Notes: generated by a model from the sequence alone, not told the origin. A stretch of DNA of 64,000 bases from WTXA01 sp964415195 (GCA_964415195.1 CAYPYD010000007.1:1-64000); one strand, 5' to 3'. Shown: positions 8,227 through 16,928, counted from the first letter of the stretch. Translations and numbers: made by a program.

Positions 8227-8817
8227 ATGGTTTATTTTATTGTGTCTCATTTTATGAAGTTTTTGTTGATGATTACCAGGGGTATTAAAATTTATGGTAG
8301 GGAGAATATTCCGCGTAAGGGTGCTTTTCTTCTTGTTAGTAATCATAAGAGTAATAATGATCCTTTTGTGTTGGCTGCTGCTACTTTTAGGCAGATTTCT
8401 TTTATGGGTAAGGCTAGTTTGTTTAAGCATCCTGTTGCTATGTTGGTGCTTGCAGGTGGTTTGAAGGCTTTTCCTGTTGATAGGGAGGGTGATCCTAGGA
8501 TTGTTTTGAATCAGTCTGTTGATATTTTAATGAAGGGTCGTCCTACTGCTATGTTTCCTGAGGGTACTAGGAATAGGGTTGATGATTCTTTGGGTGAGTT
8601 TAAGAAGGGTGCGGCTCTTGTAGCGATTAGGGCTGGTGTTCCTGTGTTGCCTGTGGCTATTCTTGGTATTAATAGGAAGAAGAGTAAGATTTATGCTTTG
8701 TTCGGTGAGCCTCTTTATCCTCCAACTAATACGAGGGAGAATGTTAATGCTTTCAATTTGGAGATGCATGATGCTGTATCGAAGTTGATTGATGAGTTAA
8801 AGGGTAAGATGGATTAG
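8227..8817 (+). CDS. plsC: 1-acyl-sn-glycerol-3-phosphate acyltransferase (second of two)
   Basis: A 196-residue paralogue of the preceding gene with the same motif order: NHKSNNDP, FMGKASLF, MFPEGTRNR and VPVLPVAI. The catalytic His and Asp are intact, so both copies should be active. They may differ in acyl-chain or acceptor preference. A hydrophobic N-terminus (about 3-18) suggests membrane attachment. Coding strand is very G+T-rich, like its neighbour, which fits a local tandem duplication. A terminator follows. Confidence 0.9.
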   Translation: MVYFIVSHFMKFLLMITRGIKIYGRENIPRKGAFLLVSNHKSNNDPFVLAAATFRQISFMGKASLFKHPVAMLVLAGGLKAFPVDREGDPRIVLNQSVDILMKGRPTAMFPEGTRNRVDDSLGEFKKGAALVAIRAGVPVLPVAILGINRKKSKIYALFGEPLYPPTNTRENVNAFNLEMHDAVSKLIDELKGKMD

Positions 8818-8840
8818 GTAGTATATTTCAAATTTATTGG

Positions 8841-8873
8841 GAAGTGTTCTTTTTTGGGATGCTTCTTTTTTGT
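8841..8873 (+). terminator. Rho-independent terminator after the plsC pair
   Basis: GAAGTGTTC (8841-8849) pairs with GGATGCTTC (8857-8865) using three G-U pairs, followed by a T-tract. Confidence 0.75.
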
Positions 8874-8989
8874 TTTGTTATTTATTAGTGTGAATCATTA
8901 ATATTTTACGCATATATATTGTATTTGTTGGGATATAGTGGTATTTTTACTTTAGTGTAAAGTTGGAAATGATAAGGAGGGAATTATCA

Positions 8990-9319
8990 TTGAAGGAAAT
9001 GAAAAAATGGCAAGTAAAAATAAATGATATTGATTATTCAATAACCTTTATTAAAGATTACTACTGGCGTGGTTATCGCTTGGATATCAATGGTGAGATA
9101 GTCCCTTTATTAAATAGTCCTTATGAGAACGTAACTGGTTTAGATATACCGATAAAGATTGGTAATAAAGAGGCACGTTTTATTAGAAGTAGTAAAAAAA
9201 CTGGGAGTAAAATGGATATAGTAATTGATGGGTATTTTGTTGAGAGTGGTGAAAAATATATACCGAATAGTAAAAAACCATTTCTACACTTTATACTTAA
9301 AAATCGATGGAGAATATAA
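8990..9319 (+). CDS. Hypothetical protein
   Basis: A small soluble-looking protein of 109 residues that I do not recognise. It reads as alternating short beta strands (WQVKINDIDYSITF, GYRLDINGEIVPLL) with many charged residues and no membrane segment. A TTG at 8990 is chosen because AAGGAGGG (8974-8981) lies eight bases upstream; the ATG at 8999 is the alternative, and the ATG at 8963 lies ahead of the binding site. It opens a patch of small accessory genes without recognisable family. Confidence 0.6.
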   Translation: MKEMKKWQVKINDIDYSITFIKDYYWRGYRLDINGEIVPLLNSPYENVTGLDIPIKIGNKEARFIRSSKKTGSKMDIVIDGYFVESGEKYIPNSKKPFLHFILKNRWRI

Positions 9320-9358
9320 AATTATGTGCTTAATTATTTATTGTTCTAGGGGGTTATT

Positions 9359-9697
9359 ATGAAAGAACTAAATAAAATTGAACGTGAAAAAGTTCGTGCC
9401 TTAATACATGTTCATATCCCTGATTATGTAAAAGAATCCGACAATAATGAGAAAATAGATCTTATGGAATGCTATGAAATAGGATTCAGTTTTGCTCATG
9501 GTTTGTTACACAATCATAAAATAGATCCTCGGGTTTCCCCCTGGGGAGGTGGAAACAGTGTAATATTTGAATGTTATTATACTGAAGTGCTTCAAAATCT
9601 TTTAAAATCAAATTTAAATAAAGAAATTAACGACTATTGTAAGACATACTTAAACGCTTTAGAAGTATTTAGAGCACATTTGATTCTGCAAGAATAG
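9359..9697 (+). CDS. Hypothetical small protein
   Basis: A 112-residue protein predicted mostly helical, with no signal peptide. It begins MKELNKIEREKVRALI and has a Gly/Trp segment (SPWGGGNSV) in the middle. I recognise no family. It follows the previous gene after 39 bases with an AGGGGG ribosome binding site, so both may be one transcript. Its size, composition and position beside decayed paralogues resemble cassettes of immunity-type proteins, but no toxin gene is visible, so this is only a thought. Confidence 0.55.
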   Translation: MKELNKIEREKVRALIHVHIPDYVKESDNNEKIDLMECYEIGFSFAHGLLHNHKIDPRVSPWGGGNSVIFECYYTEVLQNLLKSNLNKEINDYCKTYLNALEVFRAHLILQE

Positions 9698-9809
9698 GCT
9701 CTTGTGCAAATCCCCATCAGAGCGATTATATAGTTGTTCTGGGATAACCATACACATCATTTACCAATTAATTCCTTTAGGAGATATATAATGAAGTTGA
9801 AATTAATAT

Positions 9810-9971
9810 ATGAAAGCTTTTAAAATAACTTATAAAAATGGAGATTATTAGATTATTAATAATTTTGCACAAGTTAGTTTAATTAATGGTATATATAAAG
9901 CTGAAGGGTATTATACTTTTGATATTGATGAATTCAATGAACTTATTGATAAATATTTAAATAAAAAATAA
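9810..9971 (+). pseudogene. Decayed 3' end of a TEYPF lipoprotein-family gene
   Basis: Reading from ATG 9810 gives KAFKITYKNGDY, then TAG at 9849-9851, then after the stop IINNFAQ...GYYTFDIDEFNELIDKYLNKK and TAA at 9969-9971. This matches the last 50 residues of the lipoproteins at 10824 and 11311 (AFKINYSNGEYEIITY...GYYGFDEEKFNDLVEKY). The 5' two thirds, including signal peptide and TEYPF motif, are missing and one in-frame stop is present. It is therefore a remnant of a third family copy. Confidence 0.8.
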
Positions 9972-10011
9972 TGTAATCATACAAATACTACAATAAACTT
10001 AGGAGTACAAT

Positions 10012-10725
10012 ATGAGAAGTTTTAAACGATTGCTTGTATTTTGGTTGATATTTATCTTTCTAGTATCTGCTCTGTATCTATATTTTTTTCTAACTAAAGA
10101 TAAGACACCAAGTAATTATCACTATGAACCTGAAACGACAGAGGTAGATACCTTAACTTACAAAAATCAAATAGATAGTGTTAACCTAAAAATATTAAAA
10201 AATGAGGTGGATACAGGTAGAATACACTGTTTTGATGTTAGTGGTAATGGTCAAATTGCCATTGGATTTGATGATGCTAAAGGTCAAGTGATAAAAGTTT
10301 ATGATAATAATGGTAGATATATTTATGGGTATTCATTGGATTTATCATATGAAGTATATATATTATTGTGGCAGAATGAAGTTCTAACTATATTTTATAA
10401 TAGAAGCGACACATTTCACTATCTAGATCCAAATAGCGGCATAGTTGATGTTAGAAAATATGTTGGCAACAGAGATGTTTTTGGTTACATTAAATCTAAT
10501 AATTACCCTTATAGATTACTTAATGGGAACAAATATATTGATACTGGCAGGAAATTAACAAAAGTAAGCAGTAATGAGGAAGAGATTGTTATCTATGATG
10601 CGGGTTTATTAAGTTCTATTATAAAATATTCAATCAGGCATTTAATTATTCCATTATTGTTAGCTACATTCTTTGTACCTTTTATAGAAATTGTTTTTAA
10701 AAAATCTAAATATTTAAACAAATAG
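10012..10725 (+). CDS. Membrane-anchored hypothetical protein (paralogue of 12194)
   Basis: A 237-residue protein with an N-terminal membrane helix (about 8-28), an outside domain of about 170 residues and a second helix near the C-terminus (about 200-225). The outside domain contains FDVSGNGQIAIGFDD and KVYDNNGRYIYGY, like short beta-sheet repeats of a propeller-type fold. The protein at 12194-12943 has the same layout and shares FDVS-x-x-G-x-IAI and IY-NGxY words, so the two are paralogues. Function unknown. An AGGAG ribosome binding site precedes the ATG. Confidence 0.65.
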   Translation: MRSFKRLLVFWLIFIFLVSALYLYFFLTKDKTPSNYHYEPETTEVDTLTYKNQIDSVNLKILKNEVDTGRIHCFDVSGNGQIAIGFDDAKGQVIKVYDNNGRYIYGYSLDLSYEVYILLWQNEVLTIFYNRSDTFHYLDPNSGIVDVRKYVGNRDVFGYIKSNNYPYRLLNGNKYIDTGRKLTKVSSNEEEIVIYDAGLLSSIIKYSIRHLIIPLLLATFFVPFIEIVFKKSKYLNK

Positions 10726-10778
10726 AAAATTGATATGGATAGAAAAAGTGCAGTGCAAATGGGTTGAATAGCAGTTTT

Positions 10779-10810
10779 GGACAGTTCACTTTAGTGAAGT
10801 TGTTGGAAAG
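10779..10810 (+). repeat. Direct repeat, copy 1
   Basis: GGACAGTTCACTTTAGTGAA (10779-10798) and the following GTTGTTGGAAAG recur with few changes at 11738-11767. The repeats flank the second lipoprotein gene and mark unequal duplication in this patch. Confidence 0.7.
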
Positions 10811-10823
10811 ATAGGTGAGTTTC

Positions 10824-11270
10824 ATGTTGAGGATCTTATATTTACTACTTATAATATTTCTATCTCAAACTTTCATTTTTTCAAGTTGTGAGAGAACTGA
10901 GTATCCTTTTAACCAAGCTACAGCAAATATTGTAAAGGTTGAAGTTATTAAAAATGGAGAACTTCAGGGCCTTTATACAGAACATGAAGTCACAGTAATA
11001 AAAGAAGTATCATTGAAGGATAGTGAATTTATTGATGATTTTAGAAAAATTGAATGTAAAAGAGGATTTGGTGACCCTTCGGTATTAACACCTGGGGATA
11101 AAGGATTCAAAATTATTTATAAAAATGGTGATTATGAAATAATAACATATAGAGCACAAGGAAGACATAGTAGCGGTAAATATTTTGATACTGGTTATTA
11201 TGACTTTGATGAAGAACAGTTTAATGATTTGATAGAAAAATATTCCATTAATATTAAATTATCTGATTAA
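10824..11270 (+). CDS. Lipoprotein of the TEYPF family, copy 1
   Basis: A predicted 148-residue secreted lipoprotein: an N-terminal hydrophobic signal (about 1-20) ends in FSSC, followed by ERTEYPFNQATANIVKVEV. The rest is a small mixed domain ending GYYDFDEEQFNDLIEKY. It is closely similar over its whole length to the next gene and to the remnant at 9810. The ATG at 10824 has TAGGTGA five bases upstream and is preferred to the GTG at 10815. The family is not one I can name; its role at the cell surface is unknown. Confidence 0.7.
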   Translation: MLRILYLLLIIFLSQTFIFSSCERTEYPFNQATANIVKVEVIKNGELQGLYTEHEVTVIKEVSLKDSEFIDDFRKIECKRGFGDPSVLTPGDKGFKIIYKNGDYEIITYRAQGRHSSGKYFDTGYYDFDEEQFNDLIEKYSINIKLSD

Positions 11271-11310
11271 TATGTTTTAGATTTGTTCGAATTTTGTGAG
11301 GTGAAGTATT

Positions 11311-11739
11311 ATGAAAAAAATAAGTGTAGTTATATTAATCATTGGTTGTTTAGTTATATTTGCTACAGGATGTGGTAAAACTGAGTATCCTTTTAAGCAA
11401 GCTACAGAAAATATTGTAAAAGTTGAAGTTATTATAATGGGAGAAATTCATGATCCTTATACGAAACACGAATACAAACTAATAAAAGAATTATCATTTG
11501 ATGATAATAATAAATTTATTGATGATTTAAAGAATATTGAATGTAAAAGAAAGTTTGGTGATCCTCAAACATTAACTACTGGGCATCAAGCATTTAAGAT
11601 TAATTATTCAAATGGTGAATATGAAATTATTACTTATATTGCACAAGGAGTACATACGAATGGTAAGTATCTTAGTAATGGGTACTATGGTTTTGATGAA
11701 GAAAAGTTTAATGATTTGGTAGAAAAATATTCATATTAG
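11311..11739 (+). CDS. Lipoprotein of the TEYPF family, copy 2
   Basis: A 142-residue paralogue of the preceding gene. The signal peptide ends in FATGC (lipobox), then GKTEYPFKQATENIVKVEV and ECKRKFGDPQTL, both shared with copy 1. GAGGTGA lies seven bases before the ATG. Spacing of 40 bases from copy 1 suggests co-transcription. High similarity within one locus points to recent tandem duplication. Confidence 0.72.
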   Translation: MKKISVVILIIGCLVIFATGCGKTEYPFKQATENIVKVEVIIMGEIHDPYTKHEYKLIKELSFDDNNKFIDDLKNIECKRKFGDPQTLTTGHQAFKINYSNGEYEIITYIAQGVHTNGKYLSNGYYGFDEEKFNDLVEKYSY

Positions 11740-11862
11740 ACAGTTTACTTAGTGAAGTTGTTGAAAGTAGTAATTATATTGGTAGGTATTATTTTGATGA
11801 GCAATTTGAAAAATTAAAAGCTTGTAGGCAAGAGAATTATCTTAGGATTTTGGGGTTTATTA
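11738..11862 (+). pseudogene. Gene fragment downstream of the lipoprotein pair
   Basis: The stretch opens with the second copy of the direct repeat (11738-11767). Read in one frame it gives SEVVESSNYIGRYYFDEQFE and then KLKACRQENYLRILGF, protein-like but without start codon or ribosome binding site. A shorter, more damaged copy of the same DNA (GTAATTATATTGGTAGGTAT here, ATAATTATATGGGTAGGTAT there) is at 12121-12166. It is probably the 3' end of a lost gene. Confidence 0.5.
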
Positions 11863-12093
11863 ATGATGAAGAAAGAATATTTGGATATTTTGAAAACTTG
11901 TGTACCAATTGATATTGATGAGGACTCTCTTAGTAAGGATATTGATATTGTAGATTATTATTTGGATTGTGTTTCTGATGAATTAGTTCTTAAGGGTTTT
12001 AATGAAAGTTGGGAACCTAATAAGTATGGATTTTTATTAGAAGAAGTGATAAGTTATTTATTGGAATTCAGATATAGGTTGGAAGATGAGTGA
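11863..12093 (+). CDS. Small acidic hypothetical protein
   Basis: A 76-residue, strongly acidic, helical-looking protein (MMKKEYLDILKTCVPIDIDE...) ending EFRYRLEDE. No membrane segment and no family that I recognise. The ribosome binding site is weak. Small acidic proteins next to duplicated and broken genes are often immunity proteins of polymorphic toxins, but no toxin is present here, so the call stays open. Confidence 0.5.
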   Translation: MMKKEYLDILKTCVPIDIDEDSLSKDIDIVDYYLDCVSDELVLKGFNESWEPNKYGFLLEEVISYLLEFRYRLEDE

Positions 12094-12120
12094 AGGTCTT
12101 AAGTGGAATAAGATGAATTC

Positions 12121-12166
12121 TATAATTATATGGGTAGGTATCATTTTGATAGGATTAAAAAATAAA
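12121..12166 (+). repeat. Degenerate copy of the 11769-11820 fragment
   Basis: TATAATTATATGGGTAGGTA and the following TCATTTTGATAGGATTAAA repeat the DNA at 11769-11820 with substitutions and a small deletion. All frames are interrupted. Confidence 0.55.
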
Positions 12167-12193
12167 GTCCTGATTAGAAAGTAGAAACAAAAA

Positions 12194-12943
12194 ATGAAAA
12201 ACAATAAAAACATTCCATTATTCTTAATAATAATTGTTGTTATCATACTTATTTTAATTACTAAATTCTTCTATTCTAATAATAACAGTAAAGAAAAAAA
12301 TATTGATAATTTTGAAATAAAACCAATCTCAAATGAATACATAACAAACTTGAAAAAATCAATGTATATACAAGTACTGGATAAAGAATATCTACTAGAT
12401 GGTATAGCAAAGTTTGATGTGAGTAAAACAGGATTGATAGCCATTAGTTCAGAAACATTAGGAACAGAAAAAATAATTAGCATATATAATAGTAATGGTG
12501 AATATCAAATTGGCTTTAAATTTGATGTTGATGGTGAATACTATATAAAATGGAAAGACGCTACTTTAGGAATTCATTCTGTAAGAAGTGATAGTATTTC
12601 GTTCATTGATTTAAATGGTAAGTATATATCATTTGGTGAAGTTTTAGACAATCGGAAAAATGAAGAAATATTTAATGCTTTAGATAAGCCGATTAGACAG
12701 GCTTTGAATAAGACTTATTATCTTGAAAAAAATATAGGTTTAGCTGGTTTCCTAACCAATAGTTATTCAAATTTAGTTATTGAGGAAGAAAATGGCAAAA
12801 GGAATATAATCTATGATGTAAGTGAAAATCTAGCTAAAAGCATTATAATTAATGTTGTAATTCCAGCAGTAATATTTATTATAATAGTCTATTTTGCTAT
12901 AAAGCACTTTGTTGAAATAAATAAAATTGAAAAATTGGAATAA
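12194..12943 (+). CDS. Membrane-anchored hypothetical protein (paralogue of 10012)
   Basis: A 249-residue protein with an N-terminal membrane helix (about 8-26), an outside domain with FDVSKTGLIAISSE and SIYNSNGEYQIGF, and a C-terminal helix (about 215-238). Topology and these motifs match the gene at 10012, so both come from one duplication. No clear Shine-Dalgarno precedes the ATG. Function unknown. It closes the patch of duplicated accessory genes. Confidence 0.62.
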   Translation: MKNNKNIPLFLIIIVVIILILITKFFYSNNNSKEKNIDNFEIKPISNEYITNLKKSMYIQVLDKEYLLDGIAKFDVSKTGLIAISSETLGTEKIISIYNSNGEYQIGFKFDVDGEYYIKWKDATLGIHSVRSDSISFIDLNGKYISFGEVLDNRKNEEIFNALDKPIRQALNKTYYLEKNIGLAGFLTNSYSNLVIEEENGKRNIIYDVSENLAKSIIINVVIPAVIFIIIVYFAIKHFVEINKIEKLE

Positions 12944-12985
12944 TAAGATTTAACAGATTTAGATACCAACAAACTCCATTACCAT

Positions 12986-13687
12986 CTAAATACTATAACC
13001 ACCATCAATAACAATATTAGCACCATTAATATACGAGGATGACAGAATAAAACTAATTAATTTAGCAACCTCAATAGGCTCCCCCATCCTCCCCAAAGGA
13101 ATATCACCAAGAAAAGAATCCAACTCCAAATCACCATTCATATCAGTATTAATAAGCCCAGGAGATATAGTATTAACCCTAACCCCACAAGGACCAAGCT
13201 CTTTTGCTAGAGAAGTTGTCATCTGATTAAGAGCACCCTTACACATAGCATAGATGGTCTCACAACTAGCACCCCTATGACCCCAGACAGAACTAACATT
13301 AACAACCTGCCCCCTGCTACTAATCAAATGAGGAATAACCCTCTTCGTCAGATCAGATGTACCCAAAATATTAACATTGATAAGATGGTTTATGTCTTGG
13401 GTAGAAGTAGTTGAAAACAAACCATAAAGACCTATGGCAGCATTATTAATAAGAACATCAATAGAACCGAAAGATAATAGTGCTTTATTAATTAACTTAT
13501 CATTATCCACACCACTTTCAATAGAACCCTTCATATATACAAAACTATCAGGATACCTTTTCTTAATACCCTCAGCAATATCATCACTACTTAAATAATT
13601 AATAGTCACATTATGACCTGCCTCCAGTAGGTAGATGGTGGTAGCATAACCAATACCCCTAGTACCCCCAGTCAATAAAATATTCAA
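12986..13687 (-). CDS. Short-chain dehydrogenase/reductase
   Basis: A 233-residue NAD(P)-dependent oxidoreductase of the classical SDR family. The cofactor loop is TGGTRGIG, with NNAAIG, catalytic Ser in NVSSVWG and the YxxxK pair in IYAMCKGALNQ. ISPGLINTDM and the C-terminal GANIVIDGGYSI resemble FabG-like reductases. The TTG at 13687 (reading MNILLTGG) is chosen since AAAGGAG (13703-13697) lies nine bases upstream; the TTG at 13696 would abut it. Substrate unknown; candidates include FabG-like acyl reduction or an EF-P-modification (YmfI-like) reductase. Confidence 0.85.
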   Translation of the reverse strand: MNILLTGGTRGIGYATTIYLLEAGHNVTINYLSSDDIAEGIKKRYPDSFVYMKGSIESGVDNDKLINKALLSFGSIDVLINNAAIGLYGLFSTTSTQDINHLINVNILGTSDLTKRVIPHLISSRGQVVNVSSVWGHRGASCETIYAMCKGALNQMTTSLAKELGPCGVRVNTISPGLINTDMNGDLELDSFLGDIPLGRMGEPIEVAKLISFILSSSYINGANIVIDGGYSI

Positions 13688-13767
13688 AAACCTCAACTCC
13701 TTTGTTATATTATAGTCTATTTTTATTGATTATGGTATTATTTAACTATAGGAAAAGGGAGGTAGAA

Positions 13768-14781
13768 ATGAAGAAGAAAAAAATACTAACCATATTGGCA
13801 GGATTCATAATAGTAATAGCGGTAATGGTAATAGGACTACTAGTCAACACCAAACCTCTACATAAAAGCGACCAGGGACAAAAAGACAGCGAATTCAAAA
13901 TAGGCTACATCATAGATGGCAACAAAGACGACAACCAACTATACACACAAGCCTACAATGGAATCCTAAACCTAAAAACCGAAACCAGCGCCTACTTTTC
14001 CATGCGTGAAAACATAGAAGTCGACCAACTAGAAACAAACATAGAAAACTACACCAAAGATAAATTCAATATAATTATTCTAGGTGGAGATGACTATGAT
14101 GATAAAGCAAAAGAACTAGCCGATAAATACCCGGACACCGACTTTGTAATGTTAAACTCTAAGGTGAGTAACAGCAAAAACCTCGGCTCACTTGATTTGG
14201 ACCTAAGAACAGCAGGCTTCATAAGAGGCATGCTAGCAGGCTACATGACCAAAAAAAACGTAGTCGCAGCAATAGGATACACAGACGACCAACCAACAAT
14301 ACACGAACTATACGGTTTCGAAAAGGGAGTTGACTACATAGACTCCGACATACAAGTATACGGGGAATACGTAACCAAACGAGAAGGCAACATCACAGCA
14401 GGAGATTTACTAAAAGAATTTAATGGCTATGGTGCCGATGTAGTAATAGCTGCAACAGGCATACATGATAATGAAGTATTTGACATAGCAGAAAACAGTG
14501 ATATCTATGCCTTAGGTAACAACCAAAACCTAATAGGAAACTATCCAAACTCCATGATAGCTGTCTGCAGCTTCAATATAACCAACGGAGTTGAAGACAT
14601 GATAAGAATGACCTTCGACAATGGTTTTATGGGAGAAAGTATAGTAATAGAATTCGACTTTGAATACAATGAAGCCCTAAAAGCAAGATTACCTGTTGGA
14701 GGAATAAATAAGGTGGAACAAACCTTAAATGACATCAGAAATGGAAAACTAAAAATAGACGATCTAGCACCATTGGAGTAA
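13768..14781 (+). CDS. BMP-type (PnrA/Med-like) substrate-binding protein
   Basis: A 337-residue protein with an N-terminal membrane helix (about 5-27) instead of a lipobox, then a basic-membrane-protein type binding domain: FKIGYIIDGNKDDN, NIIILGGDDY, LRTAGFIRGMLAGY and AAIGYTDDQPTIHELYGFEKG. PnrA relatives bind purine nucleosides for ABC import, and Bacillus Med acts on competence. No ABC permease is nearby, so a sensory or regulatory role is possible. The ATG at 13768 follows GGGAGGT. The coding strand is unusually A+C-rich, unlike most rightward neighbours. Confidence 0.75.
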   Translation: MKKKKILTILAGFIIVIAVMVIGLLVNTKPLHKSDQGQKDSEFKIGYIIDGNKDDNQLYTQAYNGILNLKTETSAYFSMRENIEVDQLETNIENYTKDKFNIIILGGDDYDDKAKELADKYPDTDFVMLNSKVSNSKNLGSLDLDLRTAGFIRGMLAGYMTKKNVVAAIGYTDDQPTIHELYGFEKGVDYIDSDIQVYGEYVTKREGNITAGDLLKEFNGYGADVVIAATGIHDNEVFDIAENSDIYALGNNQNLIGNYPNSMIAVCSFNITNGVEDMIRMTFDNGFMGESIVIEFDFEYNEALKARLPVGGINKVEQTLNDIRNGKLKIDDLAPLE

Positions 14782-14785
14782 TACT

Positions 14786-15340
14786 ATGGAAATAAAAGAA
14801 AATCTAAAAACAATAATAGAAAAAGACGGCCATTACCTAGCCGTCTTAAATGAATTAAATAACTTTCTATTTAATGATGAATACGTAAAATACTCTGCCT
14901 TCTACTTCCATAGAGTAGATAAGGACTACCTTATCGCTTCAATTGGAGAATGGACAATGGTAGATACAATCAAAATAGAATTATACAAGAGAGATAAAAC
15001 TCCACTAGGCTATTGGCTAATTGATACAGATATCCCAGTAGCCGACCTGGTAGAAATTGCCACCTTAATGACAGATACACTATTCTTTGATGAATGGGAA
15101 CATAACTATGCCTTTACCCAAAACAAAGGCTGCGAATATTTCCCTTGCCACAAGATAAATGATGTGAACACTTTTAACTGCCTGTTTTGCTACTGTCCTC
15201 TTTATCTAATACCTGAATGCGGTGGTAATTTCACCTTGCTAAAAAATGGCACTAAGGACTGTTCCAACTGTCTCTTACCTCATAAAAAGGAAAGTTACGA
15301 CTATATAATATCCAAGTTAAAAGCATATAAAAAGTCTTAA
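14786..15340 (+). CDS. Protein with cysteine-rich small (zinc-ribbon-like) domain
   Basis: A 184-residue protein. The N-terminal 105 residues are a mixed domain I do not recognise. The C-terminal part (about 110-175) has eight cysteines in CEYFPCH, NCLFCYCPLY, PECGG and KDCSNCLLPHK, matching the cysteine-rich small domain (Pfam Cys_rich_small) thought to bind metal. It starts four bases after the BMP-like gene, so they are coupled, and ends overlapping the convergent gene by four bases. Role unknown; related domains are often encoded near cobalamin or metal-handling genes. Confidence 0.75.
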   Translation: MEIKENLKTIIEKDGHYLAVLNELNNFLFNDEYVKYSAFYFHRVDKDYLIASIGEWTMVDTIKIELYKRDKTPLGYWLIDTDIPVADLVEIATLMTDTLFFDEWEHNYAFTQNKGCEYFPCHKINDVNTFNCLFCYCPLYLIPECGGNFTLLKNGTKDCSNCLLPHKKESYDYIISKLKAYKKS

Positions 15341-15885
15341 ATAATCTTATTATAAATATCTTGAAGAGTCTGACTAATATCAACTTCAGGATTGTCCGAA
15401 GTTCTGTAAGTACTTCTTAGTTCCACATCACTTCCAAAATTAATTTTGAAGGTTTCCGCGAACATTTTGTTCTTACTGTTATAGTAGGTTGCATCTACCT
15501 TATATTCCTTTTGTTCAAGCTCTTGAATGAAGCTTGATTTAAAGGAGTAGCTAATAGATTGAGAAGGAGCCAGAAAATTCCCCTGGAGTTTGGTAAATAT
15601 AGGATCTCCTTGATAATCTAAGAGATTAGGATCAAAAGTTATTTCACCTAGGTGGGCACCAGTTCTACCAAAGTTCTTGATAATCAGGGTCTTGTAGTCA
15701 TAGTTAGGCAGTGAATGATAATAGATAGCTACGTAAGGACGTTCTCTTTCTTCTGCAATTTCACGAGTTAATTTTGCTGCTCTAGCACCGATTCTTGAAC
15801 TGACAACAAGTGAGATTGTAGAAATAGTAATAGCTAAGATAGGAGTTAGAATTTGAACTATTGGTATTATATTTTCATAATTCAT
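15337..15885 (-). CDS. Hypothetical membrane-anchored protein
   Basis: A 182-residue protein with one N-terminal membrane helix (about 8-28), a short basic amphipathic stretch (RIGARAAKLTREIAEERERP) and a C-terminal beta-rich domain of about 125 residues. I recognise no named family, although N-terminal helix plus Ig-like cytosolic domain proteins of this size are common in Firmicutes. The ATG at 15885 has AAAGGAA six bases upstream. It converges on the preceding gene with a four-base overlap. Confidence 0.65.
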   Translation of the reverse strand: MNYENIIPIVQILTPILAITISTISLVVSSRIGARAAKLTREIAEERERPYVAIYYHSLPNYDYKTLIIKNFGRTGAHLGEITFDPNLLDYQGDPIFTKLQGNFLAPSQSISYSFKSSFIQELEQKEYKVDATYYNSKNKMFAETFKINFGSDVELRSTYRTSDNPEVDISQTLQDIYNKII

Positions 15886-15956
15886 GCTGATTCCTTTCAA
15901 GGTCTAATTTAATCACTTTTAGTATATCATTACAGGGCAATTAGGAGACAAAAGTT

Positions 15957-16928
15957 TTGAAAAAAAGTAGAATTAATAGATCAGTAAAAAAAATAGATAA
16001 GAAAAAAAATATAATAGCAGCTGCTATTATTTTATCTTTAATTATAGCATGGGTAGCTTTATTTCTTAAGTTATCCAATAATCAAGACAAGCCTGTTAAA
16101 GATGATGATGTTGATCAGGAAGTAGAGCAGATTATTGGAGTCACAGAGCTATTGGTCAATAAGGCTAGTCTTGAATTGGAAATCGGGGCTGCTTTTCAAT
16201 TGGAAGTGGTAGTAAAGCCTGATGATGCTACTAATAAGGTGGTTTCCTTTATGAGCAGTAATCAAGAGATTGCTACAGTAGATACTAATGGATTGATTTC
16301 TGCTAAGAAAGCAGGTCAGTGTAAGGTTAGTATTATGTCCTTTAGTGGCGCTGGTATTACTGTTGATATTGATATTAAAGTTAAAGAAAAGCCGGTAGTT
16401 GTCAATCAACAAGGTGGTCTAACCTATATTCAGGGGATTCTGGTAGTAAATAAGACTTATTCTTTGCCTTCAACCTATAATCCAGGTCTTAATGGTGAGG
16501 CTATGGCTGCTTTTGAGTCTATGAAAGAAGCTGCGGCTACTGAGGGTATTAATTTGTTTATTGTGTCTGGTTTCAGATCCTATAGCCATCAGGCTACTTT
16601 GTATAAGAATTATGTTGCAAGATCTGGTCAGGCTGAGGCTGATAGGTTTTCTGCCAGACCTGGTCATTCTGAACATCAGACTGGGTTAGCCCTGGATCTT
16701 AATTCTGCCAGCTCTTCCTTTGCTGGTACGAAGGAGGCTATTTGGCTGGCTAATAATTCTTTTAGGTTTGGTTTTATTGTCAGATATCCGGAGGGGAAGG
16801 AGTCTATTACTGGTTATATGTATGAACCTTGGCATATGAGGTATCTTGGTGTTGATAAGGCTACTATGGTTTTTAAGAGCGGTTTGTGTCTTGAGGAGTA
16901 TTTAAAGATCGATTCGAGATACAAGTAG
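15957..16928 (+). CDS. D-Ala-D-Ala carboxypeptidase, VanY/M15B family, with Ig-like domain
   Basis: A 323-residue cell-surface peptidase trimming D-alanine from peptidoglycan stem peptides. It has a membrane anchor (about 20-40), a bacterial Ig-like (Big_2) domain at about 65-145 (VNKASLELEIGAAFQLEV, SSNQEIATVDTNGLISA), and the M15B domain with zinc ligands in SEHQTGLALDL and EPWHMRYL. SGFRSYSHQATLY is also typical. The start is TTG 15957, with TTAGGAG nine bases upstream. No van resistance genes are nearby, so ordinary wall maturation is most likely. Confidence 0.9.
   Translation: MKKSRINRSVKKIDKKKNIIAAAIILSLIIAWVALFLKLSNNQDKPVKDDDVDQEVEQIIGVTELLVNKASLELEIGAAFQLEVVVKPDDATNKVVSFMSSNQEIATVDTNGLISAKKAGQCKVSIMSFSGAGITVDIDIKVKEKPVVVNQQGGLTYIQGILVVNKTYSLPSTYNPGLNGEAMAAFESMKEAAATEGINLFIVSGFRSYSHQATLYKNYVARSGQAEADRFSARPGHSEHQTGLALDLNSASSSFAGTKEAIWLANNSFRFGFIVRYPEGKESITGYMYEPWHMRYLGVDKATMVFKSGLCLEEYLKIDSRYK

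Noticed and set aside
15957..16928. Vancomycin-resistance locus
   Set aside because: Only a VanY-type peptidase is present; there is no vanHAX ligase set, and its own two-component neighbours are absent.
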